A DNA stretch of 61,258 nucleotides from Clostridia bacterium (GCA_030536295.1 JAUNQH010000004.1:1-61258), one strand, 5' to 3'; shown: positions 16,724 to 25,718, numbered from the stretch's first letter. A program made the numbers and translations. The notes: generated by a model from the letters alone, not told the origin.

Positions 16724-17848
16724 TTACTCAGCGCTTACGTAATGGTCGCCTTCGATCATCACGGCGTTGGGCAGCTTGGACACGGTACCGTCGGCAGACC
16801 AGGTCATGTCGCCGGTCAGGCCCTTGTAATGCAGGGTGGGCATGACTTCGACCAGCTTCTCGCACATATCCTCATAGCTCATATCGGCGGTGAGACCGGC
16901 GGTCTCGATAGCGAGCTTCAGGACGTACATGCCGTCATAGGCATCCGCGGCGAACTGGTTGGGGGTGGCGCCGTACAGCTCAACATACTTGGTCACGAAG
17001 TTCACGGTCATCTCATCGGTGGCGGTGGCGTCAAAGGGAGTCAGCATGTAGACACCCTGCACCAGAGACTGATCCAGACCTTCGACCTCCAGCACACCGT
17101 CCATGCCGTCCACACCGAAGAAGGTGGGCGCGTAGTCGGCAGCCTTGGCCTGGGTCAGGATGGTGATGGCGGGAGTGTAGTAGATGGGCAGGAACACGAA
17201 GTCAACGCCGGCATCCTTCATCGCGGCGACCTGCACGGAGAAATCCGCGGCGGCGTCATCGGAGAAAGCGGACTTGGCGATGATCTCCAGGCCGATCTCC
17301 TTGGCGGTATTCTCAAAGGAATTGGTGATGCCGATGGAATAGTCCAGCGCGTTGTTGTAGATGATGCCGACCTTCGCTTCGGGACGGTTGGCCTTGATCC
17401 ACTCGGCGCTGCCGGCGCCCTGGTTGGAGTCGGTGAAGCAGACCTGGAAGATCTGATCGCCGCTCTGGTTGACCAGGTCATTGGAGGCAGAGGGGGTCAG
17501 CATGAACAGGCGCTCTTCGTTCGCGACGCTGGCAACGGCCATGCAGGCGCCGGAAGTGACGGTGCCCAGAAGGATATCCATGCCTTCGTCCATCAGCTTG
17601 TTATAGGCATTCACAGCCAGCTCGCCGTCGCCCTGATCGTCTTCGCCGAGCACGGTGAACTGCACACCGCCCAGGGCGTTGATCTCATCGGCGCACAGCT
17701 TCGCCGCGTTTTCAACAGCGGAACCGTACTGGGCATAGGGGCCGGTGGTCGGTCCGATGGAGCCGATAATGAAGGCTTCGTCGGCCAGGGCGGCGCAGGC
17801 GGTCATCAGCATCGCGGCCGCGAGCAGCAGGGCAATGATCTTCTTCAT
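16724..17848 (-). CDS. livK: Branched-chain amino acid ABC transporter, substrate-binding protein
   Basis: An extracellular type I periplasmic-binding-fold protein that captures the amino acid and delivers it to LivHM. The 374-residue protein starts with a basic n-region and a Leu/Ala core ending in MLMTACAALADE. The C in MTAC is near a lipobox, so membrane anchoring by lipid is likely, although cleavage after ALA is possible. The mature protein opens IIGSIGPTTGPYAQYG, the typical ligand-binding start, and has GTVTSGACMAVA and MLTPSASND. The ATG at 17848 has AGGAGG; the frame extends to 17866 without support. It is the first gene of the operon, with a promoter just upstream. Confidence 0.94.
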   Translation of the reverse strand: MKKIIALLLAAAMLMTACAALADEAFIIGSIGPTTGPYAQYGSAVENAAKLCADEINALGGVQFTVLGEDDQGDGELAVNAYNKLMDEGMDILLGTVTSGACMAVASVANEERLFMLTPSASNDLVNQSGDQIFQVCFTDSNQGAGSAEWIKANRPEAKVGIIYNNALDYSIGITNSFENTAKEIGLEIIAKSAFSDDAAADFSVQVAAMKDAGVDFVFLPIYYTPAITILTQAKAADYAPTFFGVDGMDGVLEVEGLDQSLVQGVYMLTPFDATATDEMTVNFVTKYVELYGATPNQFAADAYDGMYVLKLAIETAGLTADMSYEDMCEKLVEVMPTLHYKGLTGDMTWSADGTVSKLPNAVMIEGDHYVSAE

Positions 17849-17900
17849 AATACGTTCCTCCTTCATTTCAAGGGAATCGGGTGCCCCCCGATATCTGACT

Positions 17901-17929
17901 ATTATAACCGCGGAAGTCCCGCGCGTAAA
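17901..17929 (-). promoter_or_regulatory. liv operon promoter
   Basis: TTTACG (17929-17924), 17-base spacer, TATAAT (17906-17901) on the minus strand, about 53 bases before the livK ATG. Confidence 0.65.
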
Positions 17930-17961
17930 GCATTACCGTGTTCCTTTCCTGTATTTTTGCC

Positions 17962-17971
17962 CGAACGTTCG
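17962..17971. promoter_or_regulatory. Palindrome CGAACGTTCG between liv and surE promoters
   Basis: A perfect 10-base palindrome identical to the one at 508-517. It is 33 bases upstream of the liv -35 box and 13 bases upstream of the surE -35 box, where a regulator could act on either promoter. The regulator is unknown. Confidence 0.3.
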
Positions 17972-17983
17972 CCTTTCACCGGT

Positions 17984-18012
17984 TTGACAACAGGCACCGT
18001 TTCCTGTACACT
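17984..18012 (+). promoter_or_regulatory. surE promoter
   Basis: Consensus -35 TTGACA (17984-17989), 17-base spacer, TACACT (18007-18012) on the plus strand, 30 bases before the surE ATG. Confidence 0.8.
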
Positions 18013-18042
18013 GAAACGCGATCCTGCAGCGAGGTGACGAAA

Positions 18043-18795
18043 ATGAACATTTTGCTTGTCAATGATGACGGTTTCGACAGCGGATATCTGCGTATGCTGT
18101 GCCGCGCGGCGGCTGCCCGCGGGCACCGGGTACGCGTCTGCGCGCCCGCCCGGCAGCAGAGCGCGAAGGGCCACTCCTTCACCATTACGGAGCCCGTGTT
18201 CGCGGTGCAGAAAGAAATGGAAGGCGCGGAAGAAGCCTGGGTCATCGGCGGTACGCCGGTCGACTGCGCGCGCATCGGCATCATGGAGCTTTTCCCCGAG
18301 GCGGAGCTGGTGATCAGCGGTATCAACTACGGGCCGAACGCCGCCTGCGCGGTGTTTCCGTCCGGCACGGTGGGCGCGGCGAGGGAAGCCGCCATGCAGG
18401 GCAGGCTCGCCATCGCCCTGAGCGCGGATTACGGCGCGCAAGAGGAGACCGTGAAGCTCGGGGCCGAATGGGCGCTGACGCTGGCCGGATCGCTGCCCGG
18501 AAAGGAGCTGCCCGTCAACGCGCTGCTGAACATCAATATCCCCGCCGTACCTGTTACCGGGCTGAAGCCGCCGGTCATGTGCCCGCAGAGCACTGTTATT
18601 TACAAGGACGAATATGTGCGGGAGACCACGCCCCGCGGCGATCTCTGCTTCTGGCTGGCGCACGAGGTGAAGGATGAGCATCCGCCGGAAGGCACCGATA
18701 CATGGTATCTGAAGCAGGGGCACATCACCTGCACGTTCATCGGCATGGAGCCGATCGATCAGGGAAGGTGGCAGCCGCTGCTGGCGGATATCTGA
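18043..18795 (+). CDS. surE: 5'/3'-nucleotidase SurE
   Basis: SurE is a metal-dependent phosphatase that dephosphorylates nucleoside 5'- and 3'-monophosphates and short polyphosphate. The 250-residue protein begins MNILLVNDDG with the metal-binding Asp8 and Asp9, then SAKGHSFT (Ser40 region) and GINYGPN with the second-shell asparagine, all expected in the family. The frame extends upstream to 17938, but the ATG at 18043 has GAGGTGA 6 bases before it and gives the canonical N-terminus. It has its own consensus promoter and terminator, so it is monocistronic. Confidence 0.96.
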   Translation: MNILLVNDDGFDSGYLRMLCRAAAARGHRVRVCAPARQQSAKGHSFTITEPVFAVQKEMEGAEEAWVIGGTPVDCARIGIMELFPEAELVISGINYGPNAACAVFPSGTVGAAREAAMQGRLAIALSADYGAQEETVKLGAEWALTLAGSLPGKELPVNALLNINIPAVPVTGLKPPVMCPQSTVIYKDEYVRETTPRGDLCFWLAHEVKDEHPPEGTDTWYLKQGHITCTFIGMEPIDQGRWQPLLADI

Positions 18796-18808
18796 AAATA
18801 CATAAAAC

Positions 18809-18838
18809 ACGGTCGGATCGCTCTGATCCGGCCGTTTT
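18809..18838 (+). terminator. surE terminator
   Basis: Stem ACGGTCGGATC / GATCCGGCCGT (one mismatch) with loop GCTCT, followed by TTTT. Confidence 0.85.
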
Positions 18839-18852
18839 CCATATAAAACAAA

Positions 18853-18876
18853 AGGTCCGTCCGTGCGGACGGGCCT
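18853..18876 (-). terminator. Terminator of the lacI-family gene
   Basis: Minus-strand stem AGGCCCGTCCG / CGGACGGACCT, then TTTTGTTTTATAT, starting 6 bases past the stop. Confidence 0.85.
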
Positions 18877-18881
18877 CAGAT

Positions 18882-19892
18882 TCAGATCTTCGCGATACTT
18901 TCGCCTTCAACCAGCGTCACCGGCACGATCTCGGGCATGCCGGCACGGAACGAGCGGTCCTCGACCTCACGGATCAGCAGACCCGCCGCCTTGCGGCCCA
19001 TGGTGTCCGTATCCTGCCGAACGGTCGTCAGCCGCGGCGTTACCAGCCCGGCGAACTTCGTTCCGTCATACCCCGCAAGGGAAACGTCCCCGGGACAGCT
19101 GATGCCGTGCTCGTTCAGCGCCTTCAGCGCGCCGATGGCGCTCTGGTCATCGGGCATGAAGATGCAGGTGGGCGGTTCCGGCTGATCCATCATCTTCAGC
19201 ACGGCGTCATATCCGGCCTCAGCATTATCATACACGGATTCCATGATATAGCGTTCGCTGGTCTGCAGATTCAGCTCCGCGGCCGCGCGGTGGAACCCGA
19301 GCATGCGGTTTTCCGTCACAGCGCACTGCTGCCCGTGGATATAGGCGACCCTGCGGTGACCGAGGCCGTAAGCGTAATGCACCAGCTGGCTCATGCCGGA
19401 AACATTGTCGCTGACTACGCTGTTTCTGCCGGAGAACACATGGTCCACCGTCACGCACGGCAGCTCGCCGGAAACGAGCTTCACCACCTCGGAGGAATAG
19501 AAATTCGCGCAGGTGATGCATACGCCGTCCACATTGCGGTAACGGCAGTGTTCCAGAAAGGACATGCCGCTCCCGCCGATGTTGTGGTTGATGAAAGTGA
19601 CATCATAGCCGGATTTCTCCGCCTCAAACTTGAACGCGTTCAGCAGCGCGGCAAAGAAATTATGCGTCAGACCGTTTTTCATATCCTCGGTAAAAACGAC
19701 GCCCAGATTATAGGAGCGGTTCGTTTTCAGCGCGCGGGCGGACGCGTTGGGGAAATAGCCCATCTCATCGGCGACCCTGTGGATCATTTCCTTCGTTTCG
19801 GCGCTGATATCCCCGTAGCCGTTGAAAGCCTTGCTGATGGTGGAAACACTCATCTTGCAGCGGGCCGCGACATCCTTGATGGTTACAGGCAT
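18882..19892 (-). CDS. LacI-family transcriptional regulator
   Basis: A 336-residue sugar-type repressor. Residues 1-50 form the LacI helix-turn-helix (VTIKDVAARCKMSVSTISKA, then hinge residues NASARALKT). Residues 60-336 form the periplasmic-binding-like ligand domain (NLGVVFTED at its start, then PTCIFMPDDQSAIGALKAL). It sits between surE and rarA with no sugar genes, so its inducer and targets cannot be read from context. A perfect 16-base palindrome overlaps its own start of transcription, so autorepression is likely. Confidence 0.95.
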   Translation of the reverse strand: MPVTIKDVAARCKMSVSTISKAFNGYGDISAETKEMIHRVADEMGYFPNASARALKTNRSYNLGVVFTEDMKNGLTHNFFAALLNAFKFEAEKSGYDVTFINHNIGGSGMSFLEHCRYRNVDGVCITCANFYSSEVVKLVSGELPCVTVDHVFSGRNSVVSDNVSGMSQLVHYAYGLGHRRVAYIHGQQCAVTENRMLGFHRAAAELNLQTSERYIMESVYDNAEAGYDAVLKMMDQPEPPTCIFMPDDQSAIGALKALNEHGISCPGDVSLAGYDGTKFAGLVTPRLTTVRQDTDTMGRKAAGLLIREVEDRSFRAGMPEIVPVTLVEGESIAKI

Positions 19893-19913
19893 GGGCAGAC
19901 CTCCTCACGCGAT

Positions 19914-19929
19914 TCTAAACCGGTTTAGA
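19914..19929. promoter_or_regulatory. LacI-type operator
   Basis: Perfect palindrome TCTAAACCGGTTTAGA with the central CG typical of LacI-family sites. It sits just downstream of the -10 box, over the predicted transcription start, so binding would block the repressor's own promoter. Confidence 0.85.
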
Positions 19930-19936
19930 TTTTCGT

Positions 19937-19964
19937 AGTATAGCATACATTTTCGTAAAGTCAA
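19937..19964 (-). promoter_or_regulatory. Promoter of the lacI-family gene
   Basis: TTGACT (19964-19959), 16-base spacer, TATACT (19942-19937) on the minus strand. Confidence 0.8.
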
Positions 19965-20190
19965 CCCCGCGTTGTTCGTTCCCCCTGTCTTTCGCGCCTT
20001 TTTTGACATTTTTTCGGACGCGGATCACGCGTTTATGACCGTTGAGTTTCCTGATTTTCGCAGGTTTTTAAACGCTTTCCGCCCGCCGTTTTCGCAAAAG
20101 CATGTTTTTTCGCTGTGTTTTCGGAGCGCGGCCGCCGCAGGTATTCCGCGCCGGCGCGTCCCCGCTCTTTCTTTTCCGTGCGGGATACTG
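19965..20190. other. Non-coding gap between lacI-family gene and rarA
   Basis: An open frame crosses it in the rarA register, but there is no ribosome site and the rarA promoter lies downstream, so I see no gene here. Confidence 0.5.
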
Positions 20191-20196
20191 TATAAT
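20191..20196 (+). promoter_or_regulatory. -10 box of rarA
   Basis: Perfect TATAAT on the plus strand. The -35 region (TTTCTT near 20168) is weak. Transcription would start near 20203, which rules out the upstream ATG at 20203 as the rarA start. Confidence 0.55.
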
Positions 20197-20238
20197 ACGG
20201 TCATGACCCTGCTTGCGATGAAAGGAAGACCGCCGTAT

Positions 20239-21567
20239 ATGGAGACCGGAGAACAGGATTACACCACAGGCGCCGGCCAGCCGCTGGCCGCGCGTATGCG
20301 TCCGCTGACGCTGGATGAATTTGCCGGGCAGGAGCATCTGCTCGGTCCGGGCAAGCTGCTGCGCCGGCTGATCGAGGGCGACAGCATCTCCTCCATGATC
20401 TTCTGGGGGCCGCCCGGCGTCGGCAAAACAACGCTGGCGCGCATCATCGCCAACCGTACGAAAGCGAATTTCATTGACTTTTCAGCCGTGACCAGCGGGA
20501 TCAAGGAGATCCGCCAGGTCATGCTGCAGGCGGAAGAGAACAAAGCCTACGGCATGCGCACGATCCTTTTTGTGGACGAGATCCACCGCTTCAACAAGGC
20601 GCAGCAGGACGCGTTTCTGCCGTTTGTTGAAAAAGGCAGCATCGTGCTCATCGGCGCCACCACGGAGAACCCATCCTTCGAGGTCAACAGCGCGCTGCTG
20701 AGCCGCTGCAAGGTATTCGTGCTCCACGCGCTGAGCACCGGCGATATCATCCGCCTGCAGAAGCGGGCCCTGACGGACGAGCGCGGTTTCGGCCGCGATC
20801 ATGTGACCATCTCCGACAAGGCCCTCGGCGCCATCGCGAACTTCTGCAACGGCGACGCGCGCAGCGCGCTGAGCACGCTGGAAATGGTCGTGCTCAACGG
20901 TGAGGTCAGCGCGGACGGTATCACCGTGACCGATGAGACGCTTTCCCAGTGCCTGAGCCGCAAGAGCCTGATGTATGACAAGGACGGCGAAGAGCATTAC
21001 AACCTGATCTCCGCGCTGCACAAATCCATGCGCAACTCCGACCCGGACGCCGCGGTCTATTGGCTGGCCCGCATGCTGGAGGGCGGAGAGGACCCGCTGT
21101 ATATCGCGCGGCGCGTGCTGCGCTTTGCCGCGGAAGATATCGGCCTTGCAGACCCCCGCGCCATGGAGGTGGGCGTGGCCGCGTATCAGGCCTGCCATTT
21201 CATCGGCGTGCCGGAATGCAATGTACACCTGACGGAAGCCGTTATTTATATGAGCCTTGCCTCCAAGAGCAACGCGGCCTATACCGCGTATCTGGACGCG
21301 CGCGCCGCGATCGAAAAGGAGCCGGACGCGCCGGTGCCGCTGGTCATCCGCAACGCGCCCACCGGTCTGATGCAGCAGCTGGATTACGGCAAGGGCTACC
21401 AGTACGCGCATGACTATGCCGAAAAGATCACCGCTATGCAATGCCTGCCGGACAACCTGAAGGACCGTGTTTTCTATAAGCCCACGGAACAGGGGCAGGA
21501 AGCCCGCTATAAGGAACGCGCGGAACAGATCCGCGCGTGGAAAGAGGAGCAGAGAAAAAAGAAATGA
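20239..21567 (+). CDS. rarA: Replication-associated recombination protein A (RarA/MgsA)
   Basis: A clamp-loader-like AAA+ ATPase acting at stalled forks. The 442-residue protein opens with PLAARMRPLTLDEFAGQEHL. It has Walker A GPPGVGKT (57-64), Walker B FVDEIH (DEIH 113-116), sensor 1 IGATTENPSFEVN, and the C-terminal tetramerisation domain with RSALSTLE and ARMLEGGEDPLYIARR. Several in-frame starts exist (19972, 20203, 20218, 20239); 20239 is chosen because it follows AAAGGAAG and lies after the promoter. Its stop overlaps the ATG of the SpoIID-domain gene (ATGA), so the two are cotranscribed. Confidence 0.95.
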   Translation: METGEQDYTTGAGQPLAARMRPLTLDEFAGQEHLLGPGKLLRRLIEGDSISSMIFWGPPGVGKTTLARIIANRTKANFIDFSAVTSGIKEIRQVMLQAEENKAYGMRTILFVDEIHRFNKAQQDAFLPFVEKGSIVLIGATTENPSFEVNSALLSRCKVFVLHALSTGDIIRLQKRALTDERGFGRDHVTISDKALGAIANFCNGDARSALSTLEMVVLNGEVSADGITVTDETLSQCLSRKSLMYDKDGEEHYNLISALHKSMRNSDPDAAVYWLARMLEGGEDPLYIARRVLRFAAEDIGLADPRAMEVGVAAYQACHFIGVPECNVHLTEAVIYMSLASKSNAAYTAYLDARAAIEKEPDAPVPLVIRNAPTGLMQQLDYGKGYQYAHDYAEKITAMQCLPDNLKDRVFYKPTEQGQEARYKERAEQIRAWKEEQRKKK

Positions 21568-23321
21568 AGAAAATGATCCGTACGATCCTCTGCCTGCTGC
21601 TGTGCGCGCTGCTGATCCCGGTGCCAGGCGCGAAGGCCGGAAACTCAAATGACATCCGGGTGCGCATCCTGCTGAAACGGCTCGCGCTGACCGACAGGAT
21701 CGATATGATCCTCACCGGCGCTTACACGGCCGCCTCCGGCAGCGGCGCCGCGCTGTCCTTTCCGGCCGGCAGCAGCCTCACCGTGCAGGTCCGGTCCGAC
21801 AGGCTGTATCTGTTCTATGAGGGTATGAGCCTGTGCGCCGGCGGCAGCCTGACCCTGACCGGGCTCACAGCCGACAGCGCGGTACGGTTTGACAAAAACG
21901 GTCCGCTCTATCCCGGCACGCTGAGCCTGACGGTCTCCGGCGGGCAGCTGCGCCCGATCCTCACCCTCGGGCTGGAGGATTATCTGCGCGGCGTGGTGCC
22001 GTATGAAATGAGCAACAGCTTCCCGCTGGAAGCGCTGAAAGCACAGGCTGTCTGCGCGCGCACATACGCGGTCTCCCGGATGAATGACGACCGCGATTAT
22101 GACATGACCGACACCACCGAGGATCAGGTCTTCATGGGCATCAATCCGGCGAACACCAACACCGACAGCGCGATCCTTGAAACGGAAGGCATCATCGTGA
22201 CATGGAAAGGAAGACCCGCGCAGTGCTGGTACGCGGCCAGCAACGGCGGGCAGACGGAGCTTCCGGCCCATGTGTGGGCCGGCGACGCGCCGGGCTGCTA
22301 TGCCGTGACCGATGACCCGTATGATGTGGAAAACCCGGAAAGCATCGTGCGGAAGGCAACCCTGCCGAAAAACGGCGCCCAGCTCAGTGAAGCCGTATCC
22401 GCCCGCCTGTATCCGGCGCTCATTGAAGCGGCCGCAAAGGAAGGCTACATCGGCGATGAGAGCGCGATCCGGATCGACGGCATTACCGCGGTCAGCGTGC
22501 ATACGCCCCGCTACGCCGCCCCGAACCGGCTGATGACAAAGATCGATATCACGGTCACCTGGTCCGGCAGAAAGCTGATCCCGGTCGAAACGCCCATCCC
22601 GCCGGTCGCCGAGGAAGAGGATCTGTTCCTGTTCTCCACGCCGACGCCGTCACCCGTGCCGGAGATCACGCCGGAGGAGCCCACGGCGACCCCCGCCCCC
22701 GCGCCCACACCGCGGCTGAGCGATCTCATGCCGGCATCGGAGCCGCTGACCGTGACCCTGAACATCTTCCCGGATGTGATCCGCGAGTTCGGCCTGAGCG
22801 TCTACGGCGCGGACAATGAACTGATCACCGTGCGCGAGACCGATACAGCCTTCGTTCTGGAGAGCCGCCGCTACGGGCACGGCGTGGGCATGAGCCAGCG
22901 CGGCGCGGAACAGATGGCCGGCGTGCACCATATGACCTATACGGAGATCCTCGCGTTCTATTATCCGGGCAGTGATCTGCAGAAGGCTTCCACAAAAGCG
23001 AAGCTCCTCCCCACACCGGATCCGGAGCTGCTCTACACGCCCGGACCGCCCGCGACCCCCACACCGAGACCGACGCTGATGCCGGTCACGACCGACGCGC
23101 TGCCGGAGGGCGCGTATCTCGCGTCCGTCGAAAACATCGAAGATGACAGCAGCCTGAACCTGCGCAGGGAACCCGCGGCCTCCGCCGAGATCCTGATGCG
23201 GATGTACCGCCACCAGAAGCTGATCGTGCTGGAGGTGTGCGAGGATCCGGAATGGGTCCATGTCAAAACGGACAGCATCGAGGGCTACTGCAAGATCTCC
23301 TTCCTGGAGAAAGAGGAATAG
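21564..23321 (+). CDS. SpoIID/LytB-domain protein with C-terminal SH3-like domain
   Basis: A 585-residue exported protein. Its signal peptide ends near PGAKAG. The SpoIID/LytB region is split: the first part has LGLEDYLRGVVPYEM and ALKAQAVCARTYA, and the last part has YGHGVGMSQRGAEQMA. Between them is a Pro/Thr-rich linker (TPTPSPVPEITPEEP). A second TP-rich linker is followed by a bacterial SH3-like domain with SLNLRREPAASAE and WVHVKTDSIEGY. SpoIID is a lytic transglycosylase acting on peptidoglycan without stem peptides during engulfment; this longer, SH3-bearing relative may act in vegetative wall remodelling or germination. The ATG overlaps the rarA stop (ATGA). Start alternatives are 21537 and 21573. 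Confidence 0.88.
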   Translation: MKKMIRTILCLLLCALLIPVPGAKAGNSNDIRVRILLKRLALTDRIDMILTGAYTAASGSGAALSFPAGSSLTVQVRSDRLYLFYEGMSLCAGGSLTLTGLTADSAVRFDKNGPLYPGTLSLTVSGGQLRPILTLGLEDYLRGVVPYEMSNSFPLEALKAQAVCARTYAVSRMNDDRDYDMTDTTEDQVFMGINPANTNTDSAILETEGIIVTWKGRPAQCWYAASNGGQTELPAHVWAGDAPGCYAVTDDPYDVENPESIVRKATLPKNGAQLSEAVSARLYPALIEAAAKEGYIGDESAIRIDGITAVSVHTPRYAAPNRLMTKIDITVTWSGRKLIPVETPIPPVAEEEDLFLFSTPTPSPVPEITPEEPTATPAPAPTPRLSDLMPASEPLTVTLNIFPDVIREFGLSVYGADNELITVRETDTAFVLESRRYGHGVGMSQRGAEQMAGVHHMTYTEILAFYYPGSDLQKASTKAKLLPTPDPELLYTPGPPATPTPRPTLMPVTTDALPEGAYLASVENIEDDSSLNLRREPAASAEILMRMYRHQKLIVLEVCEDPEWVHVKTDSIEGYCKISFLEKEE

Positions 23322-23325
23322 CAAG

Positions 23326-23362
23326 TCAACAAAAAAAGGAGCATCGCTCCTTTTTTTGTTGA
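23326..23362. terminator. Bidirectional terminator
   Basis: Perfect 17-base stem (TCAACAAAAAAAGGAGC and its complement) with an ATC loop. The run of seven A/T serves as the U-tract in both directions, ending the convergent SpoIID-domain and PatB-like genes. Confidence 0.93.
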
Positions 23363-23364
23363 TG

Positions 23365-24531
23365 TCAGCCTTCCAGCGCGGCCTTCAGCCGCCGCAGGCC
23401 TTCCTCCAGAACGCTCCGCGGACAGGCGAAGTTGAGGCGCATGAAGCCTTCCCCGCCCTTCCCGAAGAAGTCGCCGCCGCTCAGCACAAGACCGGCCTTT
23501 TCGCACATGCGGGCGAGCTCCTCACAGCTGCCGGCATACGCGGTGCAGTCCAGCCAGGCAAGATACGTTGCTTCAAGGGGAGAGACCTTTACCTTCGGCA
23601 GCTCCCTGCCGATCCACTCCGTCAGATAACGCCGGTTCTCATCCAGATAGGCGATCAGCCCGTCCAGCCAGGCATCCCCGTCCGTATAGGCGGCGCGGGT
23701 CGCTTCCAGCGCGAAGATGTTGCCGCTGGTCACGCCTGCCTCCTCCAGCGCGCGGGTGACCTTCTCACGTATTCCGTCATCCGGGCACAGCGCGGAAGCC
23801 TGCTGCAGCCCCGCCAGATTGAAGGTCTTGCTGGCGGCGCACAGGGACAGCACGCGGTCCTCCCGCAGCGCCAGCGCCGGCGTGAACGCGCCTTTCTCAT
23901 ACACAAAATCGGCATGGATCTCATCGCTGACGAGGTACGCGTCATACCGGTCCAGCAGCGCCAGCAGCGCTGTCAGCTCCTCTCGGGTCCAGCACCGTCC
24001 TACCGGGTTGTGGGGATTGCACAGCATGATCAGCTTTCCGCCGGCGGCCAGCGCGTTCTCCACGCCGGTCAGGTCCATAAAGTACCGGTTACTGTCATCC
24101 TTCACCAGCGGGACATCCATCAGCCGGCGGCCGGTGGCCTCCACAGAGAAGCGGAACGGCCCGTACACGGGCGACATGATGATCACGCCGTCCCCCGGCG
24201 CGGTCAGCGCGCGGATCGCGGTCTTCAGACCGGTGACCACGCACGGCAGCATCACGATCTTCTCCGGGTCGACCATCAGCCCGTGGCGCCGCTGCCAGAA
24301 GGCCGCTACGGCTTCAAAATCATCCGGGCAGATCTCGGTATAGCAGTAAGTCGGATGCGCGGCGCGCTTCAGGATCGCCTCCGCGCAGGCCGGCGGACTC
24401 GGAAAGTCCATGTCCGCCACCCACATCGGCAGCATATCCTCACCATGTTCGCGGCGGCACATGTCCCATTTCTCGCTGCGGGTGCCCACACGCTCCAGAC
24501 CGCGGTCAAAATAGTTCCGGTCAAAGGTCAT
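23365..24531 (-). CDS. PatB/MalY-type PLP-dependent C-S lyase or aminotransferase
   Basis: A 388-residue fold-type I PLP enzyme. The N-terminal DMLPMWVADMDFPSPP is characteristic of the PatB/MalY group (cystathionine beta-lyase activity). Other motifs are NPHNPVGR (172-179), SDEIHADF, and the Schiff-base lysine Lys235 in ASKTFNLAG. Members cleave cystathionine or cysteine to pyruvate, ammonia and a thiol. It begins 14 bases after the aldo-keto reductase gene stops, so the two form an operon. No transporter or regulator is adjacent to define the substrate. Confidence 0.92.
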   Translation of the reverse strand: MTFDRNYFDRGLERVGTRSEKWDMCRREHGEDMLPMWVADMDFPSPPACAEAILKRAAHPTYCYTEICPDDFEAVAAFWQRRHGLMVDPEKIVMLPCVVTGLKTAIRALTAPGDGVIIMSPVYGPFRFSVEATGRRLMDVPLVKDDSNRYFMDLTGVENALAAGGKLIMLCNPHNPVGRCWTREELTALLALLDRYDAYLVSDEIHADFVYEKGAFTPALALREDRVLSLCAASKTFNLAGLQQASALCPDDGIREKVTRALEEAGVTSGNIFALEATRAAYTDGDAWLDGLIAYLDENRRYLTEWIGRELPKVKVSPLEATYLAWLDCTAYAGSCEELARMCEKAGLVLSGGDFFGKGGEGFMRLNFACPRSVLEEGLRRLKAALEG

Positions 24532-24545
24532 TTTTTTCTCCTCCG

Positions 24546-25685
24546 TCAGCCGTTGATCTCTTTCCAGGCGACCTTCAGGTTCTCAATGATATTCAGGTGC
24601 TGCGGGCACGCCGCCTCGCAGGCGCCGCATTCCACGCACTGATCCGGCGTCTGCCGCTTCTCCGGATTGGTGATCATCTTGTAGGTCCAGTCTTCCTTCG
24701 GATTGCCGCCGTAAAGCGAATTGTTGTTCCAGATGCTGAACACGCCGGGGATCGCCACGTTGTTCGGGCAGGGCATGCAGTAGCGGCAGCCCGTGCAGCC
24801 GATCTTGGTCCGGTCAATGTACGCCTGACGCACGTTGTCCATCAGCTTCAGCTCGTCCTCCGTCATGATGCCGGCTTCCACCGTATCAAAGATCCGCAGG
24901 TTCTCCTCCACCTGCTCCGGCTCGTTGCAGCCGCTGAGCACGGTCGCCACCTCGGGATGGTTGCACAGCCAGCGGAAAGCCCATTCCACGGCGGTCCGCT
25001 TCACGGGGAACGCGTCATACAGCGCCTGCACATTATCCGGCGCGTTGGCCAGCCGGCCGCCCAGCAGACCTTCCATGATCACGACCGGAATACCGAGTTT
25101 CCCCGCCAGCTCAAGACCCTTTGTGCCGGCCTGGTTGTCCACATCCATGAAATTGTACTGGATCTGGACCATGTCCCAGTCATAATCGTTGATGATATAC
25201 TCGAAATCCTCATAGGAGCCGTGGAAGGAGAAGCATTTGAAGCGGATCTTCCCGGCCTGCTTCAGCTCCTCAAAATACTCCGGCGCGCCGATCTCCTTGA
25301 AATGCTCCCAGCCCTTGCGGTCTATGCCGTGCATCAGATAGAAGTCGATATGGTCCGTCTGCAGCTTTCCCAGCTCTTCCTCAAACAGCGCTTCCATGCT
25401 CGCGCGGTCATGCACGGCGTGGCCGGGCATCTTGGTGGCGATGGTCACCTTATCGCGGTAGCCGTCCTGCAGCGCCTTGCCGAGCACGATCTCGGAGGTC
25501 TTGTTCAGGTATACGTACGCCGTGTCCAGATAGGTCACGCCGCCGTCGATCGCCTGACGGATCAGACGGATCGCTTTTTCCTCATCGATGGCGGCATCGC
25601 CGGACGCCTGTCCGTTGAACCGCATGCAGCCCAGACCGAATGCCGAGCCGGTGATGCCGAGTTTGCCGAATGGACGATATTTCAT
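24546..25685 (-). CDS. Aldo-keto reductase with C-terminal 4Fe-4S domain
   Basis: A 379-residue protein. The aldo-keto reductase barrel spans about 1-280 (FGKLGITGSAFGLGCMRF, then DTAYVYLN with catalytic Asp/Tyr, ATKMP with Lys, LMHGID with His). The C-terminal region has two cysteine clusters, CTGCRYCMPCP and CVECGACEAACP, which should hold iron-sulfur centres. Such fused enzymes are common in anaerobes and probably couple the reductase to ferredoxin-like electron transfer. A GTG at 25691 is in frame, but the ATG at 25685 is 8 bases after GGAGG and is preferred. It is the first gene of a two-gene operon with the PatB-like enzyme. The substrate is unknown. Confidence 0.92.
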   Translation of the reverse strand: MKYRPFGKLGITGSAFGLGCMRFNGQASGDAAIDEEKAIRLIRQAIDGGVTYLDTAYVYLNKTSEIVLGKALQDGYRDKVTIATKMPGHAVHDRASMEALFEEELGKLQTDHIDFYLMHGIDRKGWEHFKEIGAPEYFEELKQAGKIRFKCFSFHGSYEDFEYIINDYDWDMVQIQYNFMDVDNQAGTKGLELAGKLGIPVVIMEGLLGGRLANAPDNVQALYDAFPVKRTAVEWAFRWLCNHPEVATVLSGCNEPEQVEENLRIFDTVEAGIMTEDELKLMDNVRQAYIDRTKIGCTGCRYCMPCPNNVAIPGVFSIWNNNSLYGGNPKEDWTYKMITNPEKRQTPDQCVECGACEAACPQHLNIIENLKVAWKEING

Positions 25686-25718
25686 ATACACGACCTCCGT
25701 TTTTCATTTCTTTTTTTT

